DNA of 64,000 bases, taken from positions 1,605,501 through 1,669,500 of the forward strand of contig NC_015437.1 in assembly GCF_000208405.1 (NCBI RefSeq), given 5' to 3'. The notes under the pieces are model-generated. The model had not been told where the DNA came from. It saw only the letters and a list, made by a program, of their open reading frames with translations, and made no database searches. This stretch comes from Selenomonas sputigena ATCC 35185 (GTDB lineage: Bacteria > Bacillota > Negativicutes > Selenomonadales > Selenomonadaceae). Positions 1 to 10,500 of the stretch are shown here, piece by piece (the stretch's first letter is position 1; every line of letters starts with the position of its first letter). The translations under genes were made by a program, and so were the position numbers.

Positions 1-1513
<1,513 letters not shown>

Positions 1514-1529
1514 CAAAATTCCCCTTTTC

Positions 1530-1585
1530 CCGGCACTTGGCACTCCTCCGCGAGTAGGCTCGCCAGGCACGTTCCGTGCCCGGCC
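1530..1585 (-). promoter_or_regulatory. Structured greA leader hairpins
   Basis: In the greA 5' leader the minus strand can form a 9-bp hairpin (CCGGGCACG, loop GAA, CGTGCCTGG; 1565-1585) and a second small hairpin (GCGAG/CTCGC). Another GTGCCGGG lies directly before the ribosome-binding site. Structure is seen by eye only; a regulatory role is inferred. Confidence 0.35.
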
Positions 1586-1632
1586 ATCCCGCAGGAAGAA
1601 GCGCCGTCTGATACTGCCCCGTATATCCTATC

Positions 1633-1661
1633 ATTATAGGTAGCAAGCCGCACCTTGTCAA
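1633..1661 (-). promoter_or_regulatory. Sigma-A promoter of greA-lysS
   Basis: TTGACA (1656-1661), a 17-nt spacer and TATAAT (1633-1638) form a consensus promoter on the minus strand. It overlaps the stop codon of the GIY-YIG gene, so greA-lysS can be expressed independently of the upstream genes. Confidence 0.9.
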
Positions 1662-1966
1662 TGAAGGCCGCGGCTAAAAATCCCCGCTTCAGCCGAAAGC
1701 GCGACGTCAAGCCCCGCCTGCGGCAAATGCGCGGCAAGCGCGATCTTCTTTTCACGCGGCAGTCGCTTGATCTCGCACTCGCGGCGCTGCGCCTCGCACT
1801 TTTCCGCGAACTCCTCATAGTAAAAGAGCCGCACGGGACGGCGGCTCCTCGTATACTTCGCGCCCCTGCCCGCATTGTGCGCGGCAAGGCGTTTCTCCAA
1901 GTCGTTCGTCCATCCCGTGTAGAGCGTACCGTCTGCACAGACGAGGATGTAAGTGAACGCCTTCAC
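1658..1966 (-). CDS. GIY-YIG nuclease superfamily protein (UPF0213/YhbQ-like)
   Basis: A small single-domain GIY-YIG protein of 102 residues. The domain is recognisable from [19 protein letters not shown] at residues 4-22, with the Y...Y pair and a following Arg (LEKRLAAHN). No DNA-binding domain is attached, as in the YhbQ group, whose cellular role is poorly defined. The start is GTG 1966, one base after the TGA of ppiB, so translation is probably coupled. The C-terminus is somewhat longer than usual ([19 protein letters not shown]). Confidence 0.82.
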   Translation of the reverse strand: MKAFTYILVCADGTLYTGWTNDLEKRLAAHNAGRGAKYTRSRRPVRLFYYEEFAEKCEAQRRECEIKRLPREKKIALAAHLPQAGLDVALSAEAGIFSRGLH

Positions 1967-1967
1967 C

Positions 1968-2546
1968 TCACTCTTTTTCCTCACGGCGAATCGTGACCTT
2001 TTCCATGACGACCTTCGCGAGCGGCTTGTCTTGGAAATCCGTGTCAACCTTGCCGATCTCGCGCACGACATCCATGCCCTTGACGACCTTGCCAAAGACC
2101 GAATGATGCCCGTCGAGCCACGGCGTCGCCGCGAGCGTGATGAAGAACTGCGAGCCGCCCGTATTCGGCCCTGCGTTCGCCATCGACAGCACGCCCTCGC
2201 TGTCATGCTTCAGATCCTTATGGAACTCATCAGGAATCGTGTAGCCGGGACCGCCCGTGCCCATGCCGTTCGGATCGCCGCCCTGGATCATGAAGCCGTC
2301 GATCACGCGGTGGAAGATCAGTCCGTCGTAGAATCCCTTCTCCGCAAGGTCGATGAAATTCTTCACGGTGATCGGCGCCTTGTCCTCGAAAAGCTCGATT
2401 TCAAACGTGCCATGATTCGTCTCAAAAACTGCAATGGGATTTGTCATTTTTTTCGCTCCTTTATCCTTGTCATTCATGCCTGCTGCCGAGCAGCCCGTCG
2501 TAAAGAGGACGAACGTCGCCAGCAAAAAAACGAGAGCCTTCTTCAT
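1968..2546 (-). CDS. Lipoprotein peptidyl-prolyl isomerase, cyclophilin type
   Basis: Catalyses cis-trans isomerisation of prolyl bonds, here predicted on the outside of the cytoplasmic membrane. The N-terminus [19 protein letters not shown] is a lipoprotein signal with the lipobox Cys at residue 19. The cyclophilin domain follows with [27 protein letters not shown] and [12 protein letters not shown]. The ATG at 2546 has AGGAGG at ideal spacing and overlaps the stop of the metallo-beta-lactamase-fold gene by 4 bp (ATGA). The product has 192 residues. Confidence 0.93.
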   Translation of the reverse strand: MKKALVFLLATFVLFTTGCSAAGMNDKDKGAKKMTNPIAVFETNHGTFEIELFEDKAPITVKNFIDLAEKGFYDGLIFHRVIDGFMIQGGDPNGMGTGGPGYTIPDEFHKDLKHDSEGVLSMANAGPNTGGSQFFITLAATPWLDGHHSVFGKVVKGMDVVREIGKVDTDFQDKPLAKVVMEKVTIRREEKE

Positions 2547-3265
2547 CGTGTGAATCCTCCTTCCGCCGTCCAGCGCCGCCTCTCCCCCGCATCCAGCGGC
2601 GTCCAATACGGCACGGCACGCCCCTCGGCGAAGAAGTCCGCCGCCGGATGCCACGCCGGATAGCCGACGCTGTGCATCGTCACGAGCGCCTTGATGTTCG
2701 TGCGTGCGCAGAACTCCTTCGCGCCGATGTCGGCGAACTCCTCAAGCCGCCCATCGACAGGGAAGAATGCGATGTCGGCAGTCAGTCCGTCAAGCTTCTT
2801 CATCTGCTTCATGAAGCCGTTTCGTGCAAACTTGTTGTTCTCCTCCGTATCGCCCTTCCAATGCCACCAGTTAAAGTCCCCCGCATGGAAGATGCGCCTG
2901 CCCTCGACCTCCACGAGAAACGATGTGCCCGTGTCCGTCGAGTCAAACGTATCGACGCGAAGCCCCTCTTCTTCATAGCAGCTGTAGTTTTCAAGATACA
3001 CCGTCTTTTCCTCGGGAAACCGCTTGCCGCGCTTCGTGCGCCGAATCTCCGCCGCCATGACGTAGCGCGTGACCGAGGACGCATAGTCGAGGATATGCGC
3101 GTCGAAGTGATCGAAATGCGCGTGCGACACAAAGAAATACACGTGCTCCGCCCCCGTCAAGAGACTCCCGACCGCCTGTGCGGGATCGAGGTAGTCGTCA
3201 AAGACGAGCAAAGTGCGCGAAAGCCGCACGGCAAAGCCGCTGTTCAATAAATATGCAATCTCCAA
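2543..3265 (-). CDS. Metallo-beta-lactamase-fold hydrolase
   Basis: A 240-residue MBL-fold protein with the metal-binding signature HAHFDHF, a later [10 protein letters not shown] and a C-terminal HSVGYP, which supply the usual His/Asp ligands. It resembles the UlaG-like/YtnP-type cytoplasmic hydrolases, but the substrate cannot be told. The start is TTG 3265 ([10 protein letters not shown]), chosen because GGAAGGAGG lies 7 nt upstream; longer in-frame extensions run back over the promoter. Its stop overlaps the ppiB-like start, so the two genes are translationally coupled. Confidence 0.83.
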   Translation of the reverse strand: MEIAYLLNSGFAVRLSRTLLVFDDYLDPAQAVGSLLTGAEHVYFFVSHAHFDHFDAHILDYASSVTRYVMAAEIRRTKRGKRFPEEKTVYLENYSCYEEEGLRVDTFDSTDTGTSFLVEVEGRRIFHAGDFNWWHWKGDTEENNKFARNGFMKQMKKLDGLTADIAFFPVDGRLEEFADIGAKEFCARTNIKALVTMHSVGYPAWHPAADFFAEGRAVPYWTPLDAGERRRWTAEGGFTR

Positions 3266-3295
3266 AAGCTGCCTCCTTCCAGAAGTGCCTGTATC

Positions 3296-3325
3296 ATTAT
3301 AGCAGAAGAATACGGGAAAAGACAA
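3296..3325 (-). promoter_or_regulatory. Promoter of the MBL-fold/cyclophilin/GIY-YIG unit
   Basis: TTGTCT (3320-3325), an 18-nt spacer and TATAAT (3296-3301) on the minus strand, about 30 nt before the TTG start. Confidence 0.75.
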
Positions 3326-3367
3326 ATCTTTGCTCTTCTGCACCCGTTCCCCTAGTTTTCCCCTCAT

Positions 3368-4138
3368 TCACCGTGATACATGCGCATGGCGCAAAAATCG
3401 CGGACGATCCCATGTCTTGACAAGCTCCGCTTTCAAAAAGAGCTTGAGCGGGGCGATCTCTTCTTTGACGTCAAAGGCTTCGAGAGATTGGTAGTAGAGT
3501 TTCCGATCCTCCTCATGAATAACGATTGGCGGATGATTGTTCCGCAGCAGGAAATAATTCATGACCAGTCGACCGACACGACCGTTGCCGTCTGCGAAAG
3601 GATGGATGTTCTCAAACCTCGCATGAAGGTAGGCTGCGGCCGTAAAAATATTTTCATTCGTGCGAATCGTATCCTGATGAATCTCATCAAGCAAATCTGC
3701 AAGCTCTGTCTGCACATCTTCCGGTGCACTGCCGACCTCATATCTCCCCGTGACATAATCATGCTTCTTGAAAGCACCCGGCCGTTCACCAACCTGCCAT
3801 CTGCGCGGATCGTACGTATTCTTCGTCAGTTCGTGATGAAGCTCCAAGATGAACTCCGGCGTCAAGGACGTTTTTCGGGCAAAGGCGTCCAGAACAAGAT
3901 TGCTGGCATCTTTGGCATTGCGTATCTCAAAGATCGTCCGAACATCTCCCGTAAAATTCGTGACGCCATCGTGATCGAAGATCTCGCGCGTATCATGGTA
4001 CGTGATATTGGGATTTTCCATTTTCCCCGAATGATAAGCAAACTGAACGACATAGCCATTGAGCGCCGCCTCAAGCTCGGCGACATTCCTGATATTCAGA
4101 TTCCGCCATGCCAAGAGAATTTCATCGTATTTGTCCAT
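3368..4138 (-). CDS. Fic-domain protein with N-terminal inhibitory helix (class II)
   Basis: Fic enzymes usually transfer AMP or another nucleotide phosphate moiety from a cofactor to a protein hydroxyl. The 256-residue product has the full catalytic loop HPFADGNGRVGR in its second half. An N-terminal SGKMEN matches the autoinhibitory (S/T)xxxE(G/N) motif of class II Fic proteins, in which the Glu blocks productive ATP binding. ATG 4138 (MDKYDEIL) is preferred because AGG lies 7 nt upstream. No antitoxin-like partner lies beside it, consistent with intramolecular inhibition. The target is unknown. Confidence 0.92.
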   Translation of the reverse strand: MDKYDEILLAWRNLNIRNVAELEAALNGYVVQFAYHSGKMENPNITYHDTREIFDHDGVTNFTGDVRTIFEIRNAKDASNLVLDAFARKTSLTPEFILELHHELTKNTYDPRRWQVGERPGAFKKHDYVTGRYEVGSAPEDVQTELADLLDEIHQDTIRTNENIFTAAAYLHARFENIHPFADGNGRVGRLVMNYFLLRNNHPPIVIHEEDRKLYYQSLEAFDVKEEIAPLKLFLKAELVKTWDRPRFLRHAHVSR

Positions 4139-4172
4139 ACACATGCCTCGTGCGCTCACTTCCTTCCCCATG

Positions 4173-4180
4173 ATTATACC
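4173..4180 (-). promoter_or_regulatory. Extended -10 promoter of the Fic gene
   Basis: TATAAT (4173-4178) preceded by TGG on the minus strand gives an extended -10 element, TGnTATAAT. No good -35 is visible at 17 nt. Confidence 0.65.
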
Positions 4181-4206
4181 ATACTTTCGCCCATGCAACG
4201 CACGTC

Positions 4207-5142
4207 TCACTCGAATAATCCCAGCTGCTCATTCTTCACCACATACGAAACCTGCCTTGCATCCTGCACGATGTCGCCCGGCTCTGCATGACCGACGAGG
4301 AGCGGCGAGGCGGGGTCGTGGCGGGTGCGGTTCTTTCTGACGGCGGCGACGCTCGCGTTTGCATAGCAGTAGCGGCAGAAGTGGGCGCAGGTATTGTAAA
4401 CGCCGATGTCGTTGCCGAGGAGGCACGCACAGCCCTTTCTCGCCGCCGACGTCCGCGGAATATGGAAGCGGCAGCCGACGGCTTCTTCGAGGACAGCCTG
4501 CGTCATGCAGCCCTGCGTGTCGATGCCGAAGGGCGCGAGATCGTCCCCTTCGAGGCAGGTGCGCACCTTGATGCCGAACTCCCGCCCAACTGCCGCGAAG
4601 GTCTCACCGAGCGCGAGACGCTCTTCTGCGCTGACCTCGCGCAAAGAGGGAAAATTGCGCTGCGTCTTCTTATAGAGATCGACGAAGCTCACGACACAGT
4701 TCTCTGTCGTTCCCGACAGTTTCTCTGCCATGCGACGAAACGCCCGCCTGTGAAAGTCGAGCGTGTACTTCTCTGTAATGAATACGGGATCATAGCGCCA
4801 ATGCACGGCGCGTCTGCCAACAATGCGCGACAAGGCGGCAAGGCTCTCGATCGCCGCCTCGACGGGTGGCGTCTCCGGCTCGACATCCTTTCCGTAGGGC
4901 GTGATCGTCACACCCCAGAACTGGCGAAAGGATGCGAGTGCGTCCTTGTACGCGAGAAGCGGCGCGGGATTCTTCGTGCAGAAAACGATGAGATCAACGA
5001 CGGCGGGATCGAGAACATAGCGCGTGATACGCTGCGGATCATAGGGGCTTCGCGCCATGACGAATCCTTCGCGCAGGCGCCGCACGAACCACTCGGCATA
5101 AAAGGCAGGGATGTCCGTGCGGCTTCCCGTATTCAAAATCAT
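4207..5142 (-). CDS. DUF1848 family protein with Cx3Cx2C motif
   Basis: A 311-residue protein recognisable as DUF1848 from its N-terminus (MILNTGSRTDIPAFYAEWF), the CTKNP motif and the C-terminal NTCAHFCRYCYAN. CAHFCRYC has the Cx3Cx2C spacing of radical-SAM iron-sulfur sites, but it lies near residue 260 rather than near the N-terminus. Function in the family is not established. ATG 5142 is chosen from the GGGGGAGAG ribosome-binding site. It lies downstream of ilvE behind a hairpin. Confidence 0.85.
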   Translation of the reverse strand: MILNTGSRTDIPAFYAEWFVRRLREGFVMARSPYDPQRITRYVLDPAVVDLIVFCTKNPAPLLAYKDALASFRQFWGVTITPYGKDVEPETPPVEAAIESLAALSRIVGRRAVHWRYDPVFITEKYTLDFHRRAFRRMAEKLSGTTENCVVSFVDLYKKTQRNFPSLREVSAEERLALGETFAAVGREFGIKVRTCLEGDDLAPFGIDTQGCMTQAVLEEAVGCRFHIPRTSAARKGCACLLGNDIGVYNTCAHFCRYCYANASVAAVRKNRTRHDPASPLLVGHAEPGDIVQDARQVSYVVKNEQLGLFE

Positions 5143-5161
5143 GGCTCTCCCCCTTCCCGCA

Positions 5162-5199
5162 AAGAAGCCGGACGGGGAAGACTCCCGCCCGGCTTCTCG
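5162..5199 (-). terminator. Hairpin terminator after ilvE
   Basis: On the minus strand AGAAGCCGGGCGGG pairs with CCCCGTCCGGCTTCT around a short loop (one internal mismatch). The following T run is weak, so partial read-through into the DUF1848 gene is possible. Confidence 0.6.
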
Positions 5200-5220
5200 T
5201 ATACGCCCCTCGCACAAGGC

Positions 5221-6246
5221 TTATTTGATCTCGTAAATCCAACCCTCGGGCGCTTCGATATGACCCATCTGAATGCCTGTCAAGGTGTCGTAGAGTTTCT
5301 GAGTGATGGGACCCATCTTCTCCATGCCGCTCGCAAAGCAGATCTCCCTGCCGTGGTCGTTGATCTTGCCGACGGGCGAGATGACGGCCGCCGTACCGCA
5401 GAGGCCGCATTCCTTGAAGTTCGGCACTTCAGAGAACAGCACTTCGCGTTCATCCACCTTGAGGCCGAGATAATGCTCGGCGACATAGGTAATGGAGCGG
5501 CGCGTGATCGACGGCAGGATGCTCGGCGACTTCGGCACGACGAGATTGCCGTCCGCATCGACGAAGATGATGTTCGCTCCGCCCGTCTCCTCGACCTTCG
5601 TGCGCGTCGCCGCATCGAGGTAGATGTTCTCGGCAAAGCCCTCGCGATGCGCCGTCATGATAGCGTGCAGGCTCATCGCGTAGTTGAGCCCCGCCTTGAT
5701 GTGACCCGTGCCGTGCGGCGCGGCGCGGTCGAAGTCACTGACCTTGACCGTAATGGGCTTCGCTCCGCCCTTGAAGTACGGGCCAACGGGCGTGACGAAA
5801 ATGCGGAACTGGTACTCGTCTGCCGGTGCAACGCCGATGACGGGGCTTGAGCCGAACATGTAGGGACGGATGTAGAGCGTCGCGCCGCTGCCGTAAGGCG
5901 GCACCCAAGCCTCATTCGCCTTGACGACCTGACGCACGGCATCGAGGAATCTGTCCTCGGGGAACGGCGGCATCTCAAGATACTGCGCCGACTCGTACAT
6001 GCGGTGCGCGTTGAGATCGGGACGGAAGCAGACCGTCCTGCCGTCCTCCGTCGTGTACGCCTTGAGTCCCTCGAAAACCGACTGCGAATACTGCAGGACG
6101 CCCGCATCCTCGCTCAATACGATTTTGTCGTCGCCCGTGAGTCCGCCCTCATCCCAAGCGCCGTTCTTATAATTGGCAACGTAGCGCTGTTCCGTCACAT
6201 GATAGGAAAAGTCCAAGCTGCTCCAATCGATATCCTTCTTCTCCAT
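5221..6246 (-). CDS. ilvE: Branched-chain amino acid aminotransferase
   Basis: A PLP-dependent transaminase for the last step of leucine, isoleucine and valine synthesis and the first step of their breakdown. The product has 341 residues of the type II BCAT kind. QSVFEGLKAY, RPYMFGS, the PLP lysine in HIKAGLNYAMS and the phosphate-binding EETGGANIIFV region are visible in order. ATG 6246 has GGGAGGAA upstream. It has its own promoter and a leader of about 115 nt. No ilv biosynthetic neighbours are present. Confidence 0.95.
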   Translation of the reverse strand: MEKKDIDWSSLDFSYHVTEQRYVANYKNGAWDEGGLTGDDKIVLSEDAGVLQYSQSVFEGLKAYTTEDGRTVCFRPDLNAHRMYESAQYLEMPPFPEDRFLDAVRQVVKANEAWVPPYGSGATLYIRPYMFGSSPVIGVAPADEYQFRIFVTPVGPYFKGGAKPITVKVSDFDRAAPHGTGHIKAGLNYAMSLHAIMTAHREGFAENIYLDAATRTKVEETGGANIIFVDADGNLVVPKSPSILPSITRRSITYVAEHYLGLKVDEREVLFSEVPNFKECGLCGTAAVISPVGKINDHGREICFASGMEKMGPITQKLYDTLTGIQMGHIEAPEGWIYEIK

Positions 6247-6374
6247 GATGATTCCTCCCAAGTTCGTGCCACAAGAAAAGGCACACATTTCCGAATCAGC
6301 AAAAAGACATCTGTTTCCTCAGGAGGAATCTCCATTCCCTGTCACAGTCATCCTTCTGTAATCCTGCAAAATAT

Positions 6375-6403
6375 ATAGTACATCGAACTCTTTGCGCCGT
6401 CAA
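6375..6403 (-). promoter_or_regulatory. Sigma-A promoter of ilvE
   Basis: TTGACG (6398-6403), a 17-nt spacer and TACTAT (6375-6380) on the minus strand. The leader of about 115 nt between it and ilvE shows no T-box or leader peptide that I could recognise. Confidence 0.8.
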
Positions 6404-6418
6404 TCCCTTTTTCAAAAG

Positions 6419-7423
6419 TTATTCATCGGCATCGTCATCTGACTCATGCGCCAGAAGCCAATCCGACCACGAGACAGCGAAGCCCGCCCCCTCGTTCTCC
6501 TGCACATAGCGGTAAAAAAGTGCGATGTGCTTCGCCTTTTCCGCATAGTATGGTACTTTCCAATACGTCGAACCCTCAGGCTCTACATGCGCGACATAGC
6601 TGCCGCCCAGCAAACATTGACGATAAAGGATGTCCTGCAAGGGCACCGCAGGATTCTTCAAGATGTCGTACATCGCGAGAAATTCCGTCGTGCGTCCCTC
6701 GCCCGCCTGGCAATGGAAGTGCAGCCAAACGTCCTCGGGCATGCTCTTGTAAAACTGCACAAATTCGTCGACAGCAGCGGGCGAGGGCCATATATGATCG
6801 GTCGCCGCAATGCGCTTGTAGCGAAGCCCTGCGGCCTCGACAAGCTCCTTCTCCGTCTGCGCCTCTTCCACGAAGATCTCGTGCTCATCGAGGGGATTCT
6901 TCTCCCCGCCGAGATGCGCAACCGCCGTCATCTGCCCTGCCGCGCCATGGATGCGCTCTGCCTCGTCGGCGAGCGCCTCTTCCTGCGTCAAGCCCACGTT
7001 GCCCCAATCGTGCTCACCGTACCAGCTGACCGCGATTCCGTCGAAGAAACCGTGCGACTCCTCGCGCAGGTCGACGATGCAGATCGGCATCTGCGTCTTC
7101 TCGGCAAGCGCTTCCAACAAGGACTGCAAGCCGCTCGCAGAAAACTCTCCGCTGCCCGATGCATGGAGACGCTCAAGCCCCTCGCGCGTCGGCACATAGG
7201 AATCGTCCATGTCCTTCTTGTAAGGAGCATGGAACTCGTCCTCCATCGTGCGGAAGTTGCGCGGCAGTCCCCGCACATCATCGGCATCGATGCGCCAGAT
7301 ATAGCCGGCATTGCGCATGCGCGGCGGCGCATCCGCCGCAGACGCGCGACCCGCCATGCCAAACATCGCTCCCAAGACAAGAAGCACTGCGGCGCAAAGA
7401 CTCATCCACATTTTCCTCTGCAT
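6419..7423 (-). CDS. Secreted PTP-like inositol-polyphosphate phosphatase (cysteine phytase family)
   Basis: A 334-residue exported phosphatase. The N-terminal signal peptide ends near ASAADAPP. The P-loop HCQAGEGRTT has the CX5R signature of protein tyrosine phosphatases, and its sequence is of the kind found in Selenomonas ruminantium phytase. The upstream TDHIWPSP supplies the likely general-acid Asp loop. The expected role is stepwise removal of phosphate from myo-inositol hexakisphosphate in the periplasm or outside, giving phosphate and inositol. Start ATG 7423 follows GGGAG. It lies just downstream of the giant autotransporter gene but has its own promoter. Confidence 0.88.
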   Translation of the reverse strand: MQRKMWMSLCAAVLLVLGAMFGMAGRASAADAPPRMRNAGYIWRIDADDVRGLPRNFRTMEDEFHAPYKKDMDDSYVPTREGLERLHASGSGEFSASGLQSLLEALAEKTQMPICIVDLREESHGFFDGIAVSWYGEHDWGNVGLTQEEALADEAERIHGAAGQMTAVAHLGGEKNPLDEHEIFVEEAQTEKELVEAAGLRYKRIAATDHIWPSPAAVDEFVQFYKSMPEDVWLHFHCQAGEGRTTEFLAMYDILKNPAVPLQDILYRQCLLGGSYVAHVEPEGSTYWKVPYYAEKAKHIALFYRYVQENEGAGFAVSWSDWLLAHESDDDADE

Positions 7424-7455
7424 TTCTTCATATCTCCCTTCTTTTCCATGTTCCT

Positions 7456-7464
7456 ATTATACCA
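7456..7464 (-). promoter_or_regulatory. Extended -10 promoter of the phytase-like gene
   Basis: TGG followed by TATAAT (7456-7461, minus strand) is an extended -10 element, about 33 nt before the start codon. No convincing -35 is seen. Confidence 0.7.
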
Positions 7465-7515
7465 TACGTGCAAACCCTCTCCCCGTCACCGAAGTGCGAC
7501 GCACGATGCCCGCAT

Positions 7516-7547
7516 GAAAAAGCAGGGCGGCCTTGCAGCCGCCCCGC
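7516..7547 (-). terminator. Terminator of the autotransporter gene
   Basis: On the minus strand GGGGCGGC/GCCGCCC form a GC-rich stem followed by TGCTTTTT, directly after the autotransporter stop codon. Confidence 0.85.
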
Positions 7548-7574
7548 CTCATTCTTCTATTCCATGTCCATTCC

Positions 7575-10500
7575 TCAGAACGCCCAGTTCACATGGGCGC
7601 TCCCCGTGACGCCTTCGCGCTTGCCCTGCCAACCGGAAAGATTCAGATCGTAGCTGACGCGCGAATCCTTCGGCTGGAACCTCCAGCCGAGTTCCAGAAG
7701 GGCGCTACCGCCCCTGAGGCTCGGGCTGGGCGCTTCGTAGCCCATGAAGCTCGCGCACGCCTTGCCACTGAATTCGTACTCCCAGTAGAGTCCGGCGTAG
7801 AGTTCGTTGCCCTCGCTTTCCTTGTGGCTGTACCTCGTGCCGAGGCGCAGGCGGTGCGAGTTGACCGCCGCAAAGTCATAGACGTCGTTGTACTTGCCCG
7901 TCTTGATGGCGACGTCACCGCCGCTCTGGTACGACCACAGGTAGCGCAGCGAGGCGTCGAGCTTGTCACCGCCCTTGAGCTTCATCGTCTTGCCGACGCT
8001 CAGCTCGGCTGCGACATAGGTGTCGGAGCTGTCGTAGTTCGATACGGTGCCGGCGGAGATGCTGCCCGTGTAGTCGCTCTTCGCGCGTCCTGCATGGAGT
8101 GTTCCCTGCAGCCAGAGGCCGTCTTCCTTCTCCATCCTTGCGAGGACTCCCGCGCCGAGGTAGCTGAGTTTGCCGCTGCCGTGCGTGCCGTCGTCGAGAT
8201 GGGAGTCGTAGCTTCCCTTGCCGTATTCGATGAAGGGGCTGACGACGATCGCCGCGTCCTTCTTCCGGAGTTCCTTCGCCCAGCCGAGGCTGAGATTCCA
8301 GCCCGTGGTATCGATCTGCGAGCCGCTTTCGACGCTCATGCTACCGCGGCTCATGACGGCCCAGAGGTCGTACTTGCCCTTTTCCTTGTTGCTTTCAGCT
8401 CCTTTCCGGATGGCGCTCATGCCGCTCGTGGTCAAAAGATCCGCACCGCGATTGATGAAGTCGGTCATGCCGGCCCTCGTCTCGACGAAGGATTTCGCCT
8501 GATCGCTGATGGCTGCCTTGGTGACAGTGGCGATGAGTTCGCCCGAGCCGCGCTTCATGAGGTCGAAACCGTAGAGGAGCGATACGCCATGCATGGCTTC
8601 GACGTGATTGATGAGCGTCGCAGGCGCAGGCGGCACGGCGCCGTCCGCATCGGTCGTAAGCGTTCCGCCGTTGACCTTCATGAGGCTGATGACGTCGTTG
8701 ACCTTGAGGCCATGCGCAAGTCCCATCACGCCGACACCGACATCAACGCCGCGGATATCCTTGTTTGCGACGCCGAGCTGCAGGAGCGTCGGGTTCTCGT
8801 TGGCGATGCTCTCACCGAGGTAGAAGTGGAGGTTCTTGATCTTGTCGAAGTCATGCGCCCGGCTAGTGTGCGCTTCGTCGTGATAGACGGCGAGCGTATT
8901 GTTATCGGCGGATGCTCCTGCGCCGCCGATGATGTCGCCGGTGACGGTGCCTCCCTTGAGGTTGATGATGTTGTTCTTATTTTCGACGGAGCCGTTTCCG
9001 CCGATAACATTGCCTGTGACGGTCGAACCTCGGCCAATGTTGATGGTGTTCTCATTGGCGTTGAGGCAAGCGCCTCCCGTGACGTTTCCTGTGACGGTGA
9101 CGCCGTCCTTGATGTTGACGGTATTCCTGAGAGAAGCGTGATGTGCACGCGCACCGAAGACGTCGCCGGTGACGTTCGCGTTGATGTTGAGGACGTTGTC
9201 CGTGGCGTCGCTCACCCCGGCAGAACCACCGACGAGAGTGCCGGAGACGGCTGCATTCACGTTGACAATATTCTTCGCGGCATTGCCGTGCGTGGAATGT
9301 GCGCCCGTGATCTCGGTCGAGGCGTTCGATGTCGCCGCCTTGATGGTGACGACGTTCTCTTCGGCTGCGTCCTTGGCTTCTGCGCCCATGATCTTGGTGC
9401 CGCTGACGTTGCCGCCCTCGATCTCGACGGTGTTCTTGTTCGCCTTGGCGGCGCTCTTTGCGCCCTTGAGGCTGCCCGTGACGGCACCCGCCTTGATGAC
9501 GGCCTTGTTTTCCGTCGCGTCGCCTGCGGCTTGTGCGCCGACGACATCGGCTGCTGTGCCGCCTTGGAGGATGGCGGTATTCTCTTCCGCTTCTCCGCTC
9601 GTGCTCTCAGCGCCCTTGAGGTTCGTGACGGAACCGCCCTGGAGGACGGCCTTGTTCTTGACGGCCTTGCCTGCCTTCGTCTTCGCGCCGAGGGCGTTCG
9701 TCGCGGTCCCGGCTTCGACGGTCAGGGTGTTCCCTTCCGCCGTGCCGTTCGCTGTCTGCGTGTCGCCCGCGATGGCGTTCGTGACGGCGGCACCGGTCTT
9801 GAGCGTGAGCTTGTTGTTCTTGGTCTCGCCGCTCGTGCCATAGACGGTCTTTCCGCCGAAGGCATCGGGGACGGCACTCGTGATCTTCACGTCGGCATTC
9901 TGCCATTTGTAGGCCGAGAGGTCAAGGCTGCCGCTCGTGGTGGCCGCAGCGTTGTTGTCGGTGACGAGGCTGTATTCGACATCGCCTGCACGCTCGCTGC
10001 CCGTAGCCGGCGCATAGCCGTTCAGGGTGAGCGTCTTGCCTGCTGCCATCTGGAAGAGGTGTGCCTTCTTCTGCATGACGTTGCCGAGCCATGCGGATAC
10101 ACTGCCGCCGGTCGGCTTCTCAACGGTGCTGTAGTCAAGCGTCGTATTCTCGTTGAGCGTCAGCACGGTATCGCCGTCGGCAACGCTCGAACCAAGGTTG
10201 AACTTGATTTTTGAGAAGCCGGCGAGGCTGCCGACTGCGGCGCCCTTGCTCTTGATGTCGAGGGCGTTGTCCGTCGCCGACTTGTTGCCGCCGTAGAGCT
10301 TGCCCGTGACGTGCACGTTCGCATCGTGCGTGCCGTCGCCAATGGTGATTGTGTTGCCCGTGGTCGTGCCGGAGCCGGCGGCGAAGCCTGCGTAGACGTC
10401 ACCTGCGACCGTGCCGCTGTAGAGGTTGACCTTGTTGCCCGTAGCGGCGCCGCTTGCCGAGGCGTGCGTGAGCGCGCCTGCGTAGAGGTTTCCTGTGACG

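Noticed and set aside
4288-5850. A 520-residue plus-strand frame
   Set aside because: It lies antisense to the DUF1848 and ilvE genes, crosses their terminator region and has no recognisable domain.
6247-6374. Possible T-box or leader-peptide attenuator before ilvE
   Set aside because: No T-box sequence is present; the only short frame (MTVTGNGDSS) is not rich in branched-chain residues and no terminator hairpin follows it.
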